From positions 1,873,861 to 1,937,860 of the forward strand of contig NZ_LFZV01000001.1 in the NCBI RefSeq assembly GCF_001183965.1: a DNA stretch of 64,000 nt, given 5' to 3'. The position numbers and the translations under genes are program-made. Source of the DNA: Bacillus sp. FJAT-27916 (lineage in GTDB: Bacteria > Bacillota > Bacilli > Bacillales > Pradoshiaceae). Under the pieces are notes generated by a model. It did not search any database, was not told the DNA's origin, and saw nothing but the letters and a program-made list of their open reading frames with translations. Shown piece by piece: positions 1 to 9,103 of this stretch; position 1 is the first letter of the stretch, and each line of letters starts with the position of its first letter.

Positions 1-420
1 ATGGACAATATCTTAAGCTCTAAATATTCCAGTGAATTAGTTGACGCTGTTTTGTCTCCATATGATGGCATCAGTATCGGAATTATCTCTTCCTTGAAGG
101 GTGTAGGCTATGGAACAGATTCTAAACCAATGCCGGTCATCACAGGTCAGGATGCAGAGCTTGCCTCAGTAAAATCAATCATTGCAGGTGAACAAACACA
201 GACTGTGTTTAAGGATACGAGGGAACTAGCTATTAAAGCCGTTGAAATGGCAGATGCAGTATTAAGTGATAAGGAAGCTGAAGTGAATGATACAGAATCC
301 TATGATAATGGCAATAAAGTTGTTCCTACTTACTTAATTGACCCGGTTTCCGTGGACAAAGAGAACTATAAAGAAGTCATTGTGGACAGCGGTTACTATA
401 GTGAAGATGAAGTGAAATAA
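1..420 (+). CDS. chvE: ChvE-type sugar ABC transporter substrate-binding protein, C-terminal part
   Basis: This is the C-terminal about 139 residues of an extracytoplasmic monosaccharide-binding lipoprotein. The reading frame is open from the first base, so the real start and signal peptide lie outside the window; the ATG at base 1 should not be taken as the start. The segment [15 protein letters not shown] followed by a [13 protein letters not shown] stretch is typical of the second lobe of ChvE/XylF-like periplasmic-binding proteins. It sits directly upstream of a matching ATPase and permease, so it would capture the sugar for that importer. A stem-loop follows the stop codon. Family assignment is confident; the sugar (xylose, galactose, arabinose or several) cannot be told from this fragment. 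Confidence 0.85.
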   Translation: MDNILSSKYSSELVDAVLSPYDGISIGIISSLKGVGYGTDSKPMPVITGQDAELASVKSIIAGEQTQTVFKDTRELAIKAVEMADAVLSDKEAEVNDTESYDNGNKVVPTYLIDPVSVDKENYKEVIVDSGYYSEDEVK

Positions 421-439
421 GCGAGTAAAATTCTGGATG

Positions 440-473
440 GATGTTACTTGTACGTTCATTTATAAGTAACATC
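440..473 (+). other. intercistronic stem-loop in sugar ABC operon
   Basis: A perfect 10-bp stem (GATGTTACTT pairing with AAGTAACATC) lies between the binding-protein gene and the ATPase gene and has no T-tract. In many ABC operons such hairpins stabilise the upstream mRNA so that binding protein is made in excess over the membrane parts. That role is inferred from position. Confidence 0.5.
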
Positions 474-498
474 TATCCTACTAATTGGGGTGAGTTTC

Positions 499-2037
499 TT
501 GTCATCTATTATTTTGGAAATGCGAAATATCACAAAAACGTTTCCTGGCGTCAAGGCCCTTGACGATGTCAATCTGAAGATTAAAAAAGGAGAAATACAT
601 GCACTTTGCGGAGAAAATGGTGCAGGTAAATCAACTTTAATGAAAGTATTGAGCGGTGTTTATCCTCATGGAAGCTATTCAGGAGATATTTATTTTGAAG
701 ATGAGGTATGTGAGTTTAAAACCATCAAAAACAGTGAGAGCAAGGGGATCGTCATCATTCACCAGGAGCTCGCTTTAATCCCCTATCTGTCAATTTCGGA
801 AAATATCTTCCTTGGGAATGAACAAAGTAAACGGGGTATCATTAATTTCAACGAAACGTATGCAAAGACCATTGATTTGCTGAAGATTGTTGGATTAAAA
901 GAGTCGCCGGATACGATGGTGAATCAACTTGGGGTAGGAAAGCAGCAGCTGATTGAAATTGCCAAGGCTATCTCAAAGGAAGTAAAGCTTCTCATTTTGG
1001 ATGAGCCTACCGCCGCATTGAATGAAGATGATAGTGAAAACCTGCTGAATCTCATGCTGGAATTTAAAAAGCAAGGCATGACGATGATCATCATCTCGCA
1101 TAAATTAAATGAGATTGCGAAAGTGGCTGATTCCATCACGATTCTAAGGGATGGAAAGACAATTGAAACATTGGACATGAAAAAGGACCAAGTGAAAGAG
1201 GAACGTATCATCAAAGGAATGGTCGGCAGGGACCTGACTAATCTTTACCCGGAGCACACCCCTTCCATCGGCGAGACTATTTTTGAAGTGAAGAATTGGA
1301 CTGTTCAGGATGTAACGAATACGGCCAGGAATGTCGTTGATGATGTAAGCTTCCATATTCGCAGGGGAGAAATCGTCGGAATAGCCGGTTTGATGGGAGC
1401 TGGTCGGACAGAGCTTGCGATGAGCATCTTCGGTAAGGCATATGGGACGAAGATGAGCGGGCAGCTTTTCAAGGATGGCAAGGAATTAACCTTAAAAAAT
1501 ATCACCCAGGCCATTGATGCCGGGATTGCTTATGTCACAGAGGACCGGAAATCGTTCGGCCTTGTGCTTGAAGAAGACATCAAAACCAATATAACGCTCG
1601 CTAACTTACACAGGGTGGCAAAGAAGTCCATTATTGATGATGGACAGGAGGTCATTGAGGCAGAGAGCTTCCGGAAGAAGATGAATATCAAAACACCAAG
1701 CATTACCCAAAAGGCGATGAACCTGAGCGGAGGGAATCAGCAGAAGGTGGTTCTCAGCAAGTGGATTTTTACAGAGCCTGATATTCTCATACTTGATGAG
1801 CCAACGCGCGGGATTGATGTCGGGGCGAAATATGAAATTTATTCCATTATTAATGAGCTTGCAGACCAAGGAAAGGGAATATTGGTCATCTCCTCAGAGC
1901 TTCCTGAGCTGCTCGGTATAAGCGACCGAATCTATGTTATGCGTGAAGGGGCTTTTACCGCTGAATTTGAACGCAAGGACGCGTCCCAGGAGAATATTAT
2001 GAAATACATGACCAGAACAGGGGTGGAACAAGGATGA
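499..2037 (+). CDS. mmsA: multiple-monosaccharide ABC transporter ATP-binding protein
   Basis: Cytoplasmic ATPase of a CUT2-type sugar importer, with two fused ABC domains in about 512 residues. The first domain has Walker [10 protein letters not shown] near residue 40, Walker [12 protein letters not shown] and a degenerate signature. The second has the divergent loop [10 protein letters not shown], signature LSGGNQQ near residue 410 and Walker [13 protein letters not shown], the normal asymmetric pattern of XylG/MglA/GguA proteins. I chose the TTG at 499 because GGGGTGAG lies just ahead of it; a GTG at 490 in the same frame lacks a ribosome site. The stop overlaps the permease start by four bases (ATGA), indicating translational coupling. 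Substrate is unproven. Confidence 0.93.
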   Translation: MSSIILEMRNITKTFPGVKALDDVNLKIKKGEIHALCGENGAGKSTLMKVLSGVYPHGSYSGDIYFEDEVCEFKTIKNSESKGIVIIHQELALIPYLSISENIFLGNEQSKRGIINFNETYAKTIDLLKIVGLKESPDTMVNQLGVGKQQLIEIAKAISKEVKLLILDEPTAALNEDDSENLLNLMLEFKKQGMTMIIISHKLNEIAKVADSITILRDGKTIETLDMKKDQVKEERIIKGMVGRDLTNLYPEHTPSIGETIFEVKNWTVQDVTNTARNVVDDVSFHIRRGEIVGIAGLMGAGRTELAMSIFGKAYGTKMSGQLFKDGKELTLKNITQAIDAGIAYVTEDRKSFGLVLEEDIKTNITLANLHRVAKKSIIDDGQEVIEAESFRKKMNIKTPSITQKAMNLSGGNQQKVVLSKWIFTEPDILILDEPTRGIDVGAKYEIYSIINELADQGKGILVISSELPELLGISDRIYVMREGAFTAEFERKDASQENIMKYMTRTGVEQG

Positions 2038-3206
2038 AAACACTTGGCAGCTTAATGAAAAATAATGTTCGCCAATATGGCATGATACTCGCTTTAGTCT
2101 TTATTGTTATCTTATTTCAAATACTAACGGATGGCGTTTTATTGAAACCGATTAACATAACGAATCTTATCCTGCAAAACAGTTACATACTCGTGCTTGC
2201 CATTGGGATGCTTCTTGTTATTTTACTCGGACATATTGATCTTTCAGTAGGTTCGGTCGTTGCGTTTACCGGTGCGATGTCAGCCATTTTCATGGTAGAG
2301 ATGAATTTGCCGGTATGGCTTTCGATTGTCTTATGCTTATTGATAGGCGCTTTAATTGGTGCATGGCAAGGATTCTGGGTCGCATATTTGAAAGTCCCTG
2401 CCTTTATCGTTACGCTTGCCGGGATGCTTGTCTTCCGCGGACTTACACTTTGGGTATTGGGCGGGCAATCCATTGCGCCATTCCCGGAAGAATTCCGGAA
2501 AATCAGTACAGGCTTCCTGCCTGAATTAAGCAAAACCGCCTCACTTGATCTTTTGACCTTAATTGTAGGAGTCATTGTTTCCCTCGTGTTGATTTGGACA
2601 GAGGTTCGAAAACGGAATCAGCAGAAATCCTATCATTTTGAGGTACTGCCAACATGGCTCTTTGCTTTGAAATTGGTCTTCATTGTAGCTGTTCTAAATG
2701 TATTCTCTTATTTCCTTGCTTCCTATGAAGGGATTCCGAATATTCTTGTCATCTTAGTCGTCTTGATTGTAGCCTACTCCTTCTTTACGAATCGTACCGT
2801 ATCTGGACGTCATTTGTATGCGGTCGGCGGTAATGAGAAGGCAGCGAAACTGTCAGGTATCAAGACTCAAAAGCTGACGTTTTGGGTTTTCGTCAACATG
2901 GGTGTGCTCGCGGCATTATCCGGCTTGATCTTTGCAGCCCGCTTGAACGCGGCAACACCTGGAGCGGGGAACTCATTTGAGCTTGATGCCATTGCGGCTG
3001 TGTTCATTGGCGGTGCATCTGCCTATGGGGGGATTGGAACCATTATTGGAGCAGTTGTCGGCGGACTTGTTATGGGTGTTTTGAATAATGGGATGTCCTT
3101 AATTGGTTTAGGTACGGATTATCAGCAAACCATTAAGGGTATTGTATTATTGCTTGCAGTAGGCTTTGATGTCTATAACAAGAACAAAACATCTAAGCTA
3201 GATTAA
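2034..3206 (+). CDS. mmsB: multiple-monosaccharide ABC transporter permease
   Basis: Integral membrane permease of the same importer, 390 residues with about ten hydrophobic segments. The segment [16 protein letters not shown] near residue 65 and the loop containing [19 protein letters not shown] near residue 265 (the EAA-like contact with the ATPase) are hallmarks of the RbsC/XylH/GguB family, as is the glycine-rich [18 protein letters not shown] segment. The length fits the long XylH/GguB branch rather than the roughly 320-residue RbsC branch. Its start overlaps the ATPase stop. It is followed after 23 bases by an aldo/keto reductase that is probably co-transcribed. Confidence 0.93.
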   Translation: MKTLGSLMKNNVRQYGMILALVFIVILFQILTDGVLLKPINITNLILQNSYILVLAIGMLLVILLGHIDLSVGSVVAFTGAMSAIFMVEMNLPVWLSIVLCLLIGALIGAWQGFWVAYLKVPAFIVTLAGMLVFRGLTLWVLGGQSIAPFPEEFRKISTGFLPELSKTASLDLLTLIVGVIVSLVLIWTEVRKRNQQKSYHFEVLPTWLFALKLVFIVAVLNVFSYFLASYEGIPNILVILVVLIVAYSFFTNRTVSGRHLYAVGGNEKAAKLSGIKTQKLTFWVFVNMGVLAALSGLIFAARLNAATPGAGNSFELDAIAAVFIGGASAYGGIGTIIGAVVGGLVMGVLNNGMSLIGLGTDYQQTIKGIVLLLAVGFDVYNKNKTSKLD

Positions 3207-3229
3207 TTCCTTGAGGGAGGAGTGCATTC

Positions 3230-4213
3230 ATGAATTATCGACAGCTTGGTAAAAGTGAAATGAAGGTAAGCGAAATCAGCTTTGGCACATGGGGGATAGG
3301 CGGAGACTGGGGGCGGTCGAATGATGAGGATGCCTTATCTGCCCTTGCCCGTGCGATGGAGCTGGGAGTGAATTTCTTCGATACAGCGGATGTGTATGGA
3401 GCTGGACGAAGCGAGGAGCTCTTGCGTAAAGCGACAAAGGGAAAAGAGGATGAAATCTATATTGCGACTAAATTCTGCCGGGCCGGGGATATTCATGATC
3501 CATTAACCTATTCTGAAGATTCCGTTCGCCAATATTGTGAAGCGAGCTTGAAGCGGTTAGGGCGGGAGAGAATCGACCTCTATCAAATTCATTGTCCGCC
3601 GCTTGAAATCCTTAAACACACAAATGTTTTTGAGGTGTTGGATAAGCTTCAGGCGGAAGGAAAAATCCGTCATTACGGAGTCAGTGTTGAAACGGTTGAG
3701 GAAGGGTTATTCTGCCTGACGAATCCGAATGTCGCTGCCTTGCAGGTGATTTTCAATTTGTTCAGACAAAAGCCGCTGGAGGAATTGTTCCCAAAAGCGA
3801 AGGAACAAGGTGTCGGAATCCTTGCTCGTGTACCGCTGGCAAGCGGTCTGTTGACAGGTAAATTCACAGCGGATACACATTTTGCTAAAGAGGATCACCG
3901 TCAGTTTAATGCAAATGGAGAGCAATTCAATGTCGGTGAAACGTTTGCCGGACTTGAATTTCAAAAGGGTGTAGAACTTTCGGAGCAGCTCTCTTGGATT
4001 GCTGATGGCAGGGAATCGATGGCCTCTGCAGCCCTTCGCTGGATTCTAGACCAAGAAGCCGTTACATGTGCCATTCCTGGCTTTAAGAATGTGAGACAGG
4101 TGGAGCAGAACCTGTCAGCGCTCGAGACGAAATCATTTAATGAGGACGAGCTCAAGAGGCTGCAAAATTTCTATGAAGGCTCCGTAAAGGATTATATTAG
4201 AGGACCATATTAA
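3230..4213 (+). CDS. aldo/keto reductase family oxidoreductase
   Basis: NADPH-dependent (beta/alpha)8-barrel reductase of 327 residues. The catalytic tetrad is visible: Asp and Tyr in FFDTADVYGAGRSEE near residue 48, Lys in IYIATKFC near residue 81, and His in DLYQIHCPP near residue 120. The end has the cofactor-loop type sequence AIPGFKNVRQVEQNL. GGGAGGAG lies 8 to 10 bases before the ATG. It lies between a sugar importer and an aldose epimerase, so a sugar or sugar-derived aldehyde is the likely substrate, as for YajO/IolS-like enzymes; this is inference. A hairpin terminator follows. Confidence 0.9.
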   Translation: MNYRQLGKSEMKVSEISFGTWGIGGDWGRSNDEDALSALARAMELGVNFFDTADVYGAGRSEELLRKATKGKEDEIYIATKFCRAGDIHDPLTYSEDSVRQYCEASLKRLGRERIDLYQIHCPPLEILKHTNVFEVLDKLQAEGKIRHYGVSVETVEEGLFCLTNPNVAALQVIFNLFRQKPLEELFPKAKEQGVGILARVPLASGLLTGKFTADTHFAKEDHRQFNANGEQFNVGETFAGLEFQKGVELSEQLSWIADGRESMASAALRWILDQEAVTCAIPGFKNVRQVEQNLSALETKSFNEDELKRLQNFYEGSVKDYIRGPY

Positions 4214-4224
4214 ATGATGCGATA

Positions 4225-4254
4225 AATAACAAAGCCTAACAAGGCTTTGTTATT
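4225..4254 (+). terminator. hairpin terminator after aldo/keto reductase
   Basis: A perfect 13-bp stem starting AATAACAAAGCCT closes on a four-base loop and is followed by a short T-rich tail. It would end the sugar transporter operon. Confidence 0.6.
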
Positions 4255-4363
4255 TCTATGTCCTGAATATACCTTCTGGAAAATAAAGCGCTTTACAGAG
4301 TTTTTTGATAGTATATTAGTATACATAAACATTGCAGAATTCTGTGAAAAGGAGAGGGATGCT

Positions 4364-5404
4364 ATGGAAATCAGAGAAACGAGCTTTGGCAGAATGGATG
4401 ATCAAGAGGTTATTCAGTTTTCCTTTACTACTGATAAAGGAACGACGATGAAGTGCATCAATTATGGATGCATTATTACGGATTTGATCGTCCCCGATCG
4501 AAATGGAAAAATGGGTAATATCGTTCTTGGCTTTGATACCCTTGAGGATTATGTCAAGCACTCCCCATATTTCGGTGCCATTGTTGGAAGAATAGCTGGA
4601 AGAATAGCAGGGGGACGCTTTACGCTTGATGGGGAAACCTATCAATTGGCGAAGAATCAATCCAGCAACAGTCTGCATGGCGGTTTAAAAGGATTCGATA
4701 AAGTCGTATGGAATTATGAATTGGTTGAGAAGGGAACAGCAGCAGGGGTTGAATTTACATATATAAGCCATGACGGGGAGGAGGGCTTCCCAGGTAATCT
4801 TCATGTAACAACAACATATTTGCTAGATGAAGACGGCAGTCTAGAAATCTCTTATAAGGCCTATTCTGATCAAGATACCATCATCAATTTAACGAATCAT
4901 TCTTATTTCAATTTGAGCGGGGACTTAACGAAAGACATTCTAAATCACAAGCTGAAGCTGAAAAGCAGCTCATTTTTGGAACTTGGAGAGGATCTTATTC
5001 CTACTGGGCAGATTGTGCCTGTTGAGGGGACCTCATTTGATTTCACGGAAGAAGCTGAGGTTTCCCAAGGGGTGGCATCCGGCTATAAACAAAATGATAT
5101 CGCAGGCGGGGGTTATGACCATCCGTTCTGTCTGGATAGCCATTTTGAGGAAGAGATTGTGCTCGAAGACCCAGTAAGCGGACGCAAGCTTGTAGTGGAA
5201 ACCGACCAGCCTGCTGTTGTCATTTATACTTGTAATCAATATGATGGTGAATATTCCATTAGAGGGGTCAAACCGCATAATCATATGGCCATTTGCCTTG
5301 AAACGCAAGGATACCCGGATGCGATTAACAAGCCTCATTTCCCATCTGTTGTGTTGAAGAAGGATGATACGTATAAAGCAGTCACACGCTACACGTTCAG
5401 CTGA
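4364..5404 (+). CDS. galM: aldose 1-epimerase (mutarotase)
   Basis: Interconverts alpha and beta anomers of hexoses in the cytoplasm. Family residues are visible: the first His in NSLHGG near residue 100, the catalytic His in LTNHSYFNLSG near residue 180, and the catalytic Glu in CLETQGYPDA near residue 310. The 346-residue length is typical. The frame is open further upstream, but the start at 4364 is chosen because GGAGAGG ends seven bases before it and the protein then begins MEIRETSFG, matching family starts. The upstream region carries AAAGCGCTTT at 4285, the core of a CcpA cre site, but with poor flanks. Context suggests processing of sugars imported by the upstream operon. Confidence 0.92.
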   Translation: MEIRETSFGRMDDQEVIQFSFTTDKGTTMKCINYGCIITDLIVPDRNGKMGNIVLGFDTLEDYVKHSPYFGAIVGRIAGRIAGGRFTLDGETYQLAKNQSSNSLHGGLKGFDKVVWNYELVEKGTAAGVEFTYISHDGEEGFPGNLHVTTTYLLDEDGSLEISYKAYSDQDTIINLTNHSYFNLSGDLTKDILNHKLKLKSSSFLELGEDLIPTGQIVPVEGTSFDFTEEAEVSQGVASGYKQNDIAGGGYDHPFCLDSHFEEEIVLEDPVSGRKLVVETDQPAVVIYTCNQYDGEYSIRGVKPHNHMAICLETQGYPDAINKPHFPSVVLKKDDTYKAVTRYTFS

Positions 5405-5411
5405 TTTTTAG

Positions 5412-5441
5412 AAAGGGCCGGATGTATATCCGGCCTTTTTC
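5412..5441. terminator. bidirectional terminator between galM and flavoprotein gene
   Basis: GGCCGGAT and ATCCGGCC pair around a four-base loop, with A-rich left and T-rich right flanks. It can therefore end the convergent genes on both strands. Confidence 0.85.
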
Positions 5442-6362
5442 TTATTCTTCTTTTAACAGCTTCATTAAACGCTTATGAATCCAGATGGCAGCCTGAGTGG
5501 CCTCTCCCATTGCGATAGTTGCCTGCTCAGAATGAGCAACGATATCTCCTGCTGCCCAAACATTTTTAATGCTTGTTTCCTTTGTCCTCGGATTCACATG
5601 TATATGCCGGTTGTTCATTACGTCAATCCCAAGCTGATCCGCTAAAGCTGTGTGAACATCATTGCCGCCGAAGGAAACAAAGGCACGCTCCCCTTCGATT
5701 AGCTCACCATTGGCAAGGAACACTCCCTTGAAGTCGGAATCACCCTCTTTCCTTACGGCTTCAATTTTCTCCTCTATATAATAAATCCCGCTTTCCTTGA
5801 GCCTCATTAGCAAGTCCTCTGGGATATCGTTCTTTTCGTGATTAATATACGTAATCTGATTTGTCCAATAGAGAAGAGAGAGAGCAAAATTTGCCCCAGC
5901 TTCACCAGAGCCCATAACAAGGGTCGGTGTATCAATGACCTCATACCCATCACAATCGGTACAAATATAGATGGTCATTCCTAAGCATTCCTTCAGATTA
6001 GGAATAGGAGGAATTCGGTCTGTTATCCCCGTAGCAAGCAGCAAAGTGCGGGCGGTGAATTCATGCTCTGTCGTCTTGACATGGAAGCGGCCATTCACAT
6101 CCTTTAATGTTGTAACATGGTCCTTTAGAAATTCAATTCCTGTTTTTTGGGCATGCTCCCGGCCAAGTGCCCGCAAATCCTCTCCGCTGATTCCGTCCGG
6201 CCAGCCGAGAATATTACGATAGTCCTTGCAAAGGGAAGAACGTCCTTCCTCCTTTGAATCAATCACTAGGCATGTATGCTGGCTTCTTCCCATTTGGATT
6301 GCGGCCTGCAATCCTGCGATACCGCCGCCGATGATGATGCAATCCCATTCATTCGTTCTCAT
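5442..6362 (-). CDS. thioredoxin-reductase-like NAD(P)/FAD-dependent oxidoreductase
   Basis: Flavoprotein of 306 residues in the low-molecular-weight thioredoxin reductase fold. An N-terminal FAD dinucleotide motif IIIGGGIAGLQAA begins near residue 10, a redox pair CTDCDGYE lies near residue 133, and the C-terminal FAD motif VWAAGDI lies near residue 268. The NADPH-domain motif is degenerate (VMGSGEAGANFA). The intact CxxC suggests disulphide reductase chemistry, but the partner is not evident and no thioredoxin gene is adjacent. It is not a recognisable TrxB, whose motif is CATCDG. A GGGGAGG site lies ahead of the ATG on the minus strand. It is transcribed convergently with galM and divergently from the SDR gene. 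Confidence 0.88.
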   Translation of the reverse strand: MRTNEWDCIIIGGGIAGLQAAIQMGRSQHTCLVIDSKEEGRSSLCKDYRNILGWPDGISGEDLRALGREHAQKTGIEFLKDHVTTLKDVNGRFHVKTTEHEFTARTLLLATGITDRIPPIPNLKECLGMTIYICTDCDGYEVIDTPTLVMGSGEAGANFALSLLYWTNQITYINHEKNDIPEDLLMRLKESGIYYIEEKIEAVRKEGDSDFKGVFLANGELIEGERAFVSFGGNDVHTALADQLGIDVMNNRHIHVNPRTKETSIKNVWAAGDIVAHSEQATIAMGEATQAAIWIHKRLMKLLKEE

Positions 6363-6511
6363 ACGTTGTCATTCCTCCCCATGATTCCATTGCTTTAGTA
6401 TGGATACTGTTAATGGTCCATACTCCTTCTATACCCATAAAATTAATATTTTGACAATTAAATCGTTGAGATGCCATGATAGGAGTAGGAATACGAATGG
6501 AGGGAGAAAGA

Positions 6512-7297
6512 ATGGAGCTAGGGTTAAAAGGAAAGAATGCATTGGTTGTGGCTTCAAGTCAAGGGCTGGGCAAGGCTATTGCCATCAAGCTGGCTGAAGA
6601 AGGGGCTAATGTGATGGTGACAAGCCGGAGCGCTGATAAATTGAAGACCGTTGTGGAGGAGCTGAAAAAGGTAAATCCAGCCGGAAACTACTACTGGCAT
6701 GAAGCGGATATTACCCAAGCGGATGACATTGACAGGCTCGTCAAAGCTACTGCTGACAAGCTTGGAACAATTGATATTCTTCTTAATAATGCTGGAGGTC
6801 CGCCAGCCGGAGGATTTATGGATTTATCTGATGAAGATTGGCAGAAGGGATTTGAATTGAACCTGCTCAGTTACATACGTATGATTCGGGCCGTTCTTCC
6901 CAATATGAAGAACGGTGGAAGAATCCTGAATATGGCCTCGATTTCAGTAAAAGAGCCGATTCAAGGGCTGCTTCTTTCAAACACCTTCCGTTTAGGAATC
7001 GTCGGCTTAACGAAGACGCTTGCAGCTGAATTTGCTGAACGAGATATCCTTATTAATACGATTGCACCAGGGGTGATTGCCACTGACCGCATTGATTATC
7101 TTGATCAGGTGACTGCAGAGAAGCAAGGTCTTACGGTGGAGGAAGTCAAAGAACGTGCGGAAAAACAAATCCCGCTCGGCCGTTACGGGAAACCGGAGGA
7201 ATTCGCCAATTATGCTGTGTTCCTGCTCTCATCCGTTAACTCTTATGTGACTGGGCAAGTTTACTTAATTGATGGAGGTAAGGCGAAAGGAATCTAA
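6512..7297 (+). CDS. SDR family oxidoreductase with atypical active site
   Basis: Rossmann-fold short-chain dehydrogenase/reductase of 261 residues. The cofactor loop is ASSQGLGKAIA near residue 14, and the NAG motif appears as LLNNAGGPPAGG near residue 88. Where classical enzymes have Tyr-x-x-x-Lys, aligning on the following GLTKTLAAEF segment gives Ser-Asn-Thr-Phe-Arg, so both catalytic residues are substituted. The later NTIAPG motif is intact. I chose the start at 6512 because GGAGGGAG lies just upstream and MELGLKGKNALVV matches family starts; upstream in-frame ATGs at 6476 and 6497 are less well placed. It is usually annotated as a 3-oxoacyl-ACP reductase homologue, but function is unknown. 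Confidence 0.88.
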   Translation: MELGLKGKNALVVASSQGLGKAIAIKLAEEGANVMVTSRSADKLKTVVEELKKVNPAGNYYWHEADITQADDIDRLVKATADKLGTIDILLNNAGGPPAGGFMDLSDEDWQKGFELNLLSYIRMIRAVLPNMKNGGRILNMASISVKEPIQGLLLSNTFRLGIVGLTKTLAAEFAERDILINTIAPGVIATDRIDYLDQVTAEKQGLTVEEVKERAEKQIPLGRYGKPEEFANYAVFLLSSVNSYVTGQVYLIDGGKAKGI

Positions 7298-7308
7298 CGA
7301 ATATAAAA

Positions 7309-7352
7309 ACAAGAGGAGATGAGACTGATTTTGCGGTCTTATCTCCTCTTGT
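7309..7352. terminator. bidirectional terminator between SDR and MFS remnant
   Basis: ACAAGAGGAGAT pairs with ATCTCCTCTTGT over 12 bp, with A- and T-rich flanks on either side. It serves the convergent SDR gene and MFS fragment. Confidence 0.8.
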
Positions 7353-7356
7353 TCTT

Positions 7357-7965
7357 TTACATGTTTCTTGTTTCAGCAGCTGTTTGAATGGCTTTCTTTT
7401 TTTGCGGTAAAAACAGTGTAAGTACGAGGGCAATGAGAGCAATAATCATCATGAAATAATAGGCATCACTTGCTCCAAACATGGATGGCAGGGTTGGAGA
7501 TGCCTGTAGTTCACTTGGGCTTAGCTTTATGGTATGGACGGCTGCCTGGGCAGTGAATATCGTCATGACGACTGCTGTTCCGATGGCACCGGCTATTTGG
7601 CGGACAGTATTATTAACAGCCGAGCCATGGTTGGTCAGCTCCTTCGGCAGGGCATTCAATCCAGCTGTATTGAGCGGCATCGTAATAAAGCTTAAGCCGA
7701 TGCGAAGGATGATTGTCCGTATCGTCAAGAATAAAAATGATGGAGTAGAGGCCAAATCGGTCACGGCCCACATCGCTGGCAGTATGAATAAAAGGCCAGT
7801 AATAAAGAGTGGTTTGGCTCCAAAACGGTCATAGAGCTTGCCCGTCACCGGAGAAAGGAAGGCATTGATGACAGCCCCAGGAAGAAGGATCAGTCCTGCT
7901 TCAAATGCAGTAAAGCCTCGTCCTGTCTGCAGGTAGATGGGCAGTAAAATCATGTCCGCACACAT
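7357..7965 (-). pseudogene. MFS (DHA2-type) drug transporter, 5'-truncated remnant
   Basis: About 202 codons encode the C-terminal part of a 14-helix multidrug transporter. The segment DMILLPIYLQTGRGFTAFEAGLILLPGA is the characteristic start of the later helices in LmrB/EmrB-type proteins, and four or five further hydrophobic segments follow to a normal charged tail. Intact relatives have about 450 to 500 residues, so roughly the first half is missing. Reading upstream on the minus strand the frame meets a TAG within about 15 codons, and the adjacent DNA instead encodes the tail of a TetR regulator on the other strand. The gene therefore looks cut by a deletion and cannot make a full transporter. 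Confidence 0.8.
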
Positions 7966-8127
7966 CCAAGGAGGGCACGGAAACAGAAAAGCCTACGCCC
8001 TAACCAAGTATCAAGCCATATTTATGCTGCCTCTATGATGGGCATCATCCGGTGGTGGCTGGCAGATGGGCAGGAATATAGTTCTCATCATATTGCTGCA
8101 CAAATCCGCCTGCTTCATAAAAGATAG
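7966..8127 (+). pseudogene. TetR-family regulator, C-terminal remnant
   Basis: The plus strand reads in one frame from about 7966 to a TAG at 8125. It includes LRPNQVSSHIYAASMMG and then IIRWWLADGQEYSSHHIAAQ. This is the typical final helix region of TetR regulators of the TetR_C YcdC-like type (GxIRWWL). No helix-turn-helix, start codon or ribosome site precedes it, because the MFS fragment abuts immediately. It is a fossil of the regulator that was once divergently transcribed from the neighbouring exporter. It is too short and too damaged to be functional. Confidence 0.7.
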
Positions 8128-8132
8128 CATAC

Positions 8133-8957
8133 TTATTCAAGAGGTGACTGTACACTATTCAAAAGGGTTGTCTTCCTAGCCTCTAGCAGAGTATACCTTT
8201 CTGTTATAAGGGAAGCAGCCCACACCGCAGTCACGGCAAGCGCGATGCCTGCTGCCATATCACTCAGCCAGTGAATGCCGAGATAGATCGTCGAAAACAT
8301 GATGATTGGCACGCTGACATAAAACAGCGACTTAAAGACTCTGCTTGATGAGCGCGAACTGAGGAGCAATAATGTCAGCGAAATAGAGTTATGCAGGCTT
8401 GGAAAACAATTATTCAGTCCGGAAATATTACGATATTGCGATTCGAATTCCGTATAGACGGAAGGGATTAAAAAGTCAATTTGCGGATGAATATACCATG
8501 CTTCATTTACAGGGAAAAATAAATAAAAGGGGATGGCAATGATATAATTCAGCCCAATCGCATAAATAAATGTATAAAACAATTTCAAATCCTCCTTGAG
8601 GAGGTAGGAAACAAGAGAGACGGCAATCAAGGTGACGAACATAATGATATAGAAAAAGGTCGTTATCTCTGTTAAAAGAGGATGGCGCAGGGCATCCTGA
8701 ATGTTTGCTAGAATGGAAGCTTCATAGGTATAAAACAGGGCGGCGTAATCCGGCTGATTGGTGAATGTACTTTCATACCGCAGTTCAAGCTTATTGATGA
8801 ACAGAATCAAAGCAAGGAGGCCAAGATGCCAAACCACCTGCTTTCGATGGAGAAGAATGGAGAAAACACGAAAAGGATTTTTCTGGTTAACAAAATAGAC
8901 GATCATAATCGTCAAGAGAGTGATTGTAAGGGCAATGGTCTCCATGGATGTATACAT
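8133..8957 (-). CDS. PAP2-superfamily membrane phosphatase/phosphotransferase
   Basis: Integral membrane protein of 274 residues with about six or seven hydrophobic helices. The PAP2 active-site motifs are present in the expected order: CFPSLHNS near residue 185 (the PSGH-like motif with Leu for Gly) and IYLGIHWLSDMAAG near residue 225 with the conserved His and Asp. The first motif (KxxxxxxRP) is not evident, as in the PAP2_3/inositolphosphotransferase-like branch. It probably acts on lipid phosphates or diphosphates at the membrane, but the substrate is unknown. AGAGGAGG lies eight bases before the ATG. It appears monocistronic and unrelated to the decayed TetR/MFS pair downstream. Confidence 0.85.
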   Translation of the reverse strand: MYTSMETIALTITLLTIMIVYFVNQKNPFRVFSILLHRKQVVWHLGLLALILFINKLELRYESTFTNQPDYAALFYTYEASILANIQDALRHPLLTEITTFFYIIMFVTLIAVSLVSYLLKEDLKLFYTFIYAIGLNYIIAIPFYLFFPVNEAWYIHPQIDFLIPSVYTEFESQYRNISGLNNCFPSLHNSISLTLLLLSSRSSSRVFKSLFYVSVPIIMFSTIYLGIHWLSDMAAGIALAVTAVWAASLITERYTLLEARKTTLLNSVQSPLE

Positions 8958-9103
8958 AGGAGCAGCCTCCTCTTAGGAATTATTGGATGAAAAAATAGAA
9001 TACAAATTTGCTATTTTATTGAAACCTTTGCAGGAATCAATCGTACATAGTATAGTAACAGGAAAAGAATCACCTATTTCAAACCATTACAGGGGGAATT
9101 ATT

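Noticed and set aside
2183..2575. Minus-strand 130-codon frame inside the sugar permease
   Set aside because: Shadow of the permease gene with no independent signals.
4285..4297. cre site upstream of galM
   Set aside because: The AAAGCGCTTT core is perfect, but the flanking TG and CA positions are wrong, so it is only mentioned under galM.
6440..6475. TTGACA near 6450 as a promoter of the SDR gene
   Set aside because: No acceptable -10 lies 16-18 bases downstream.
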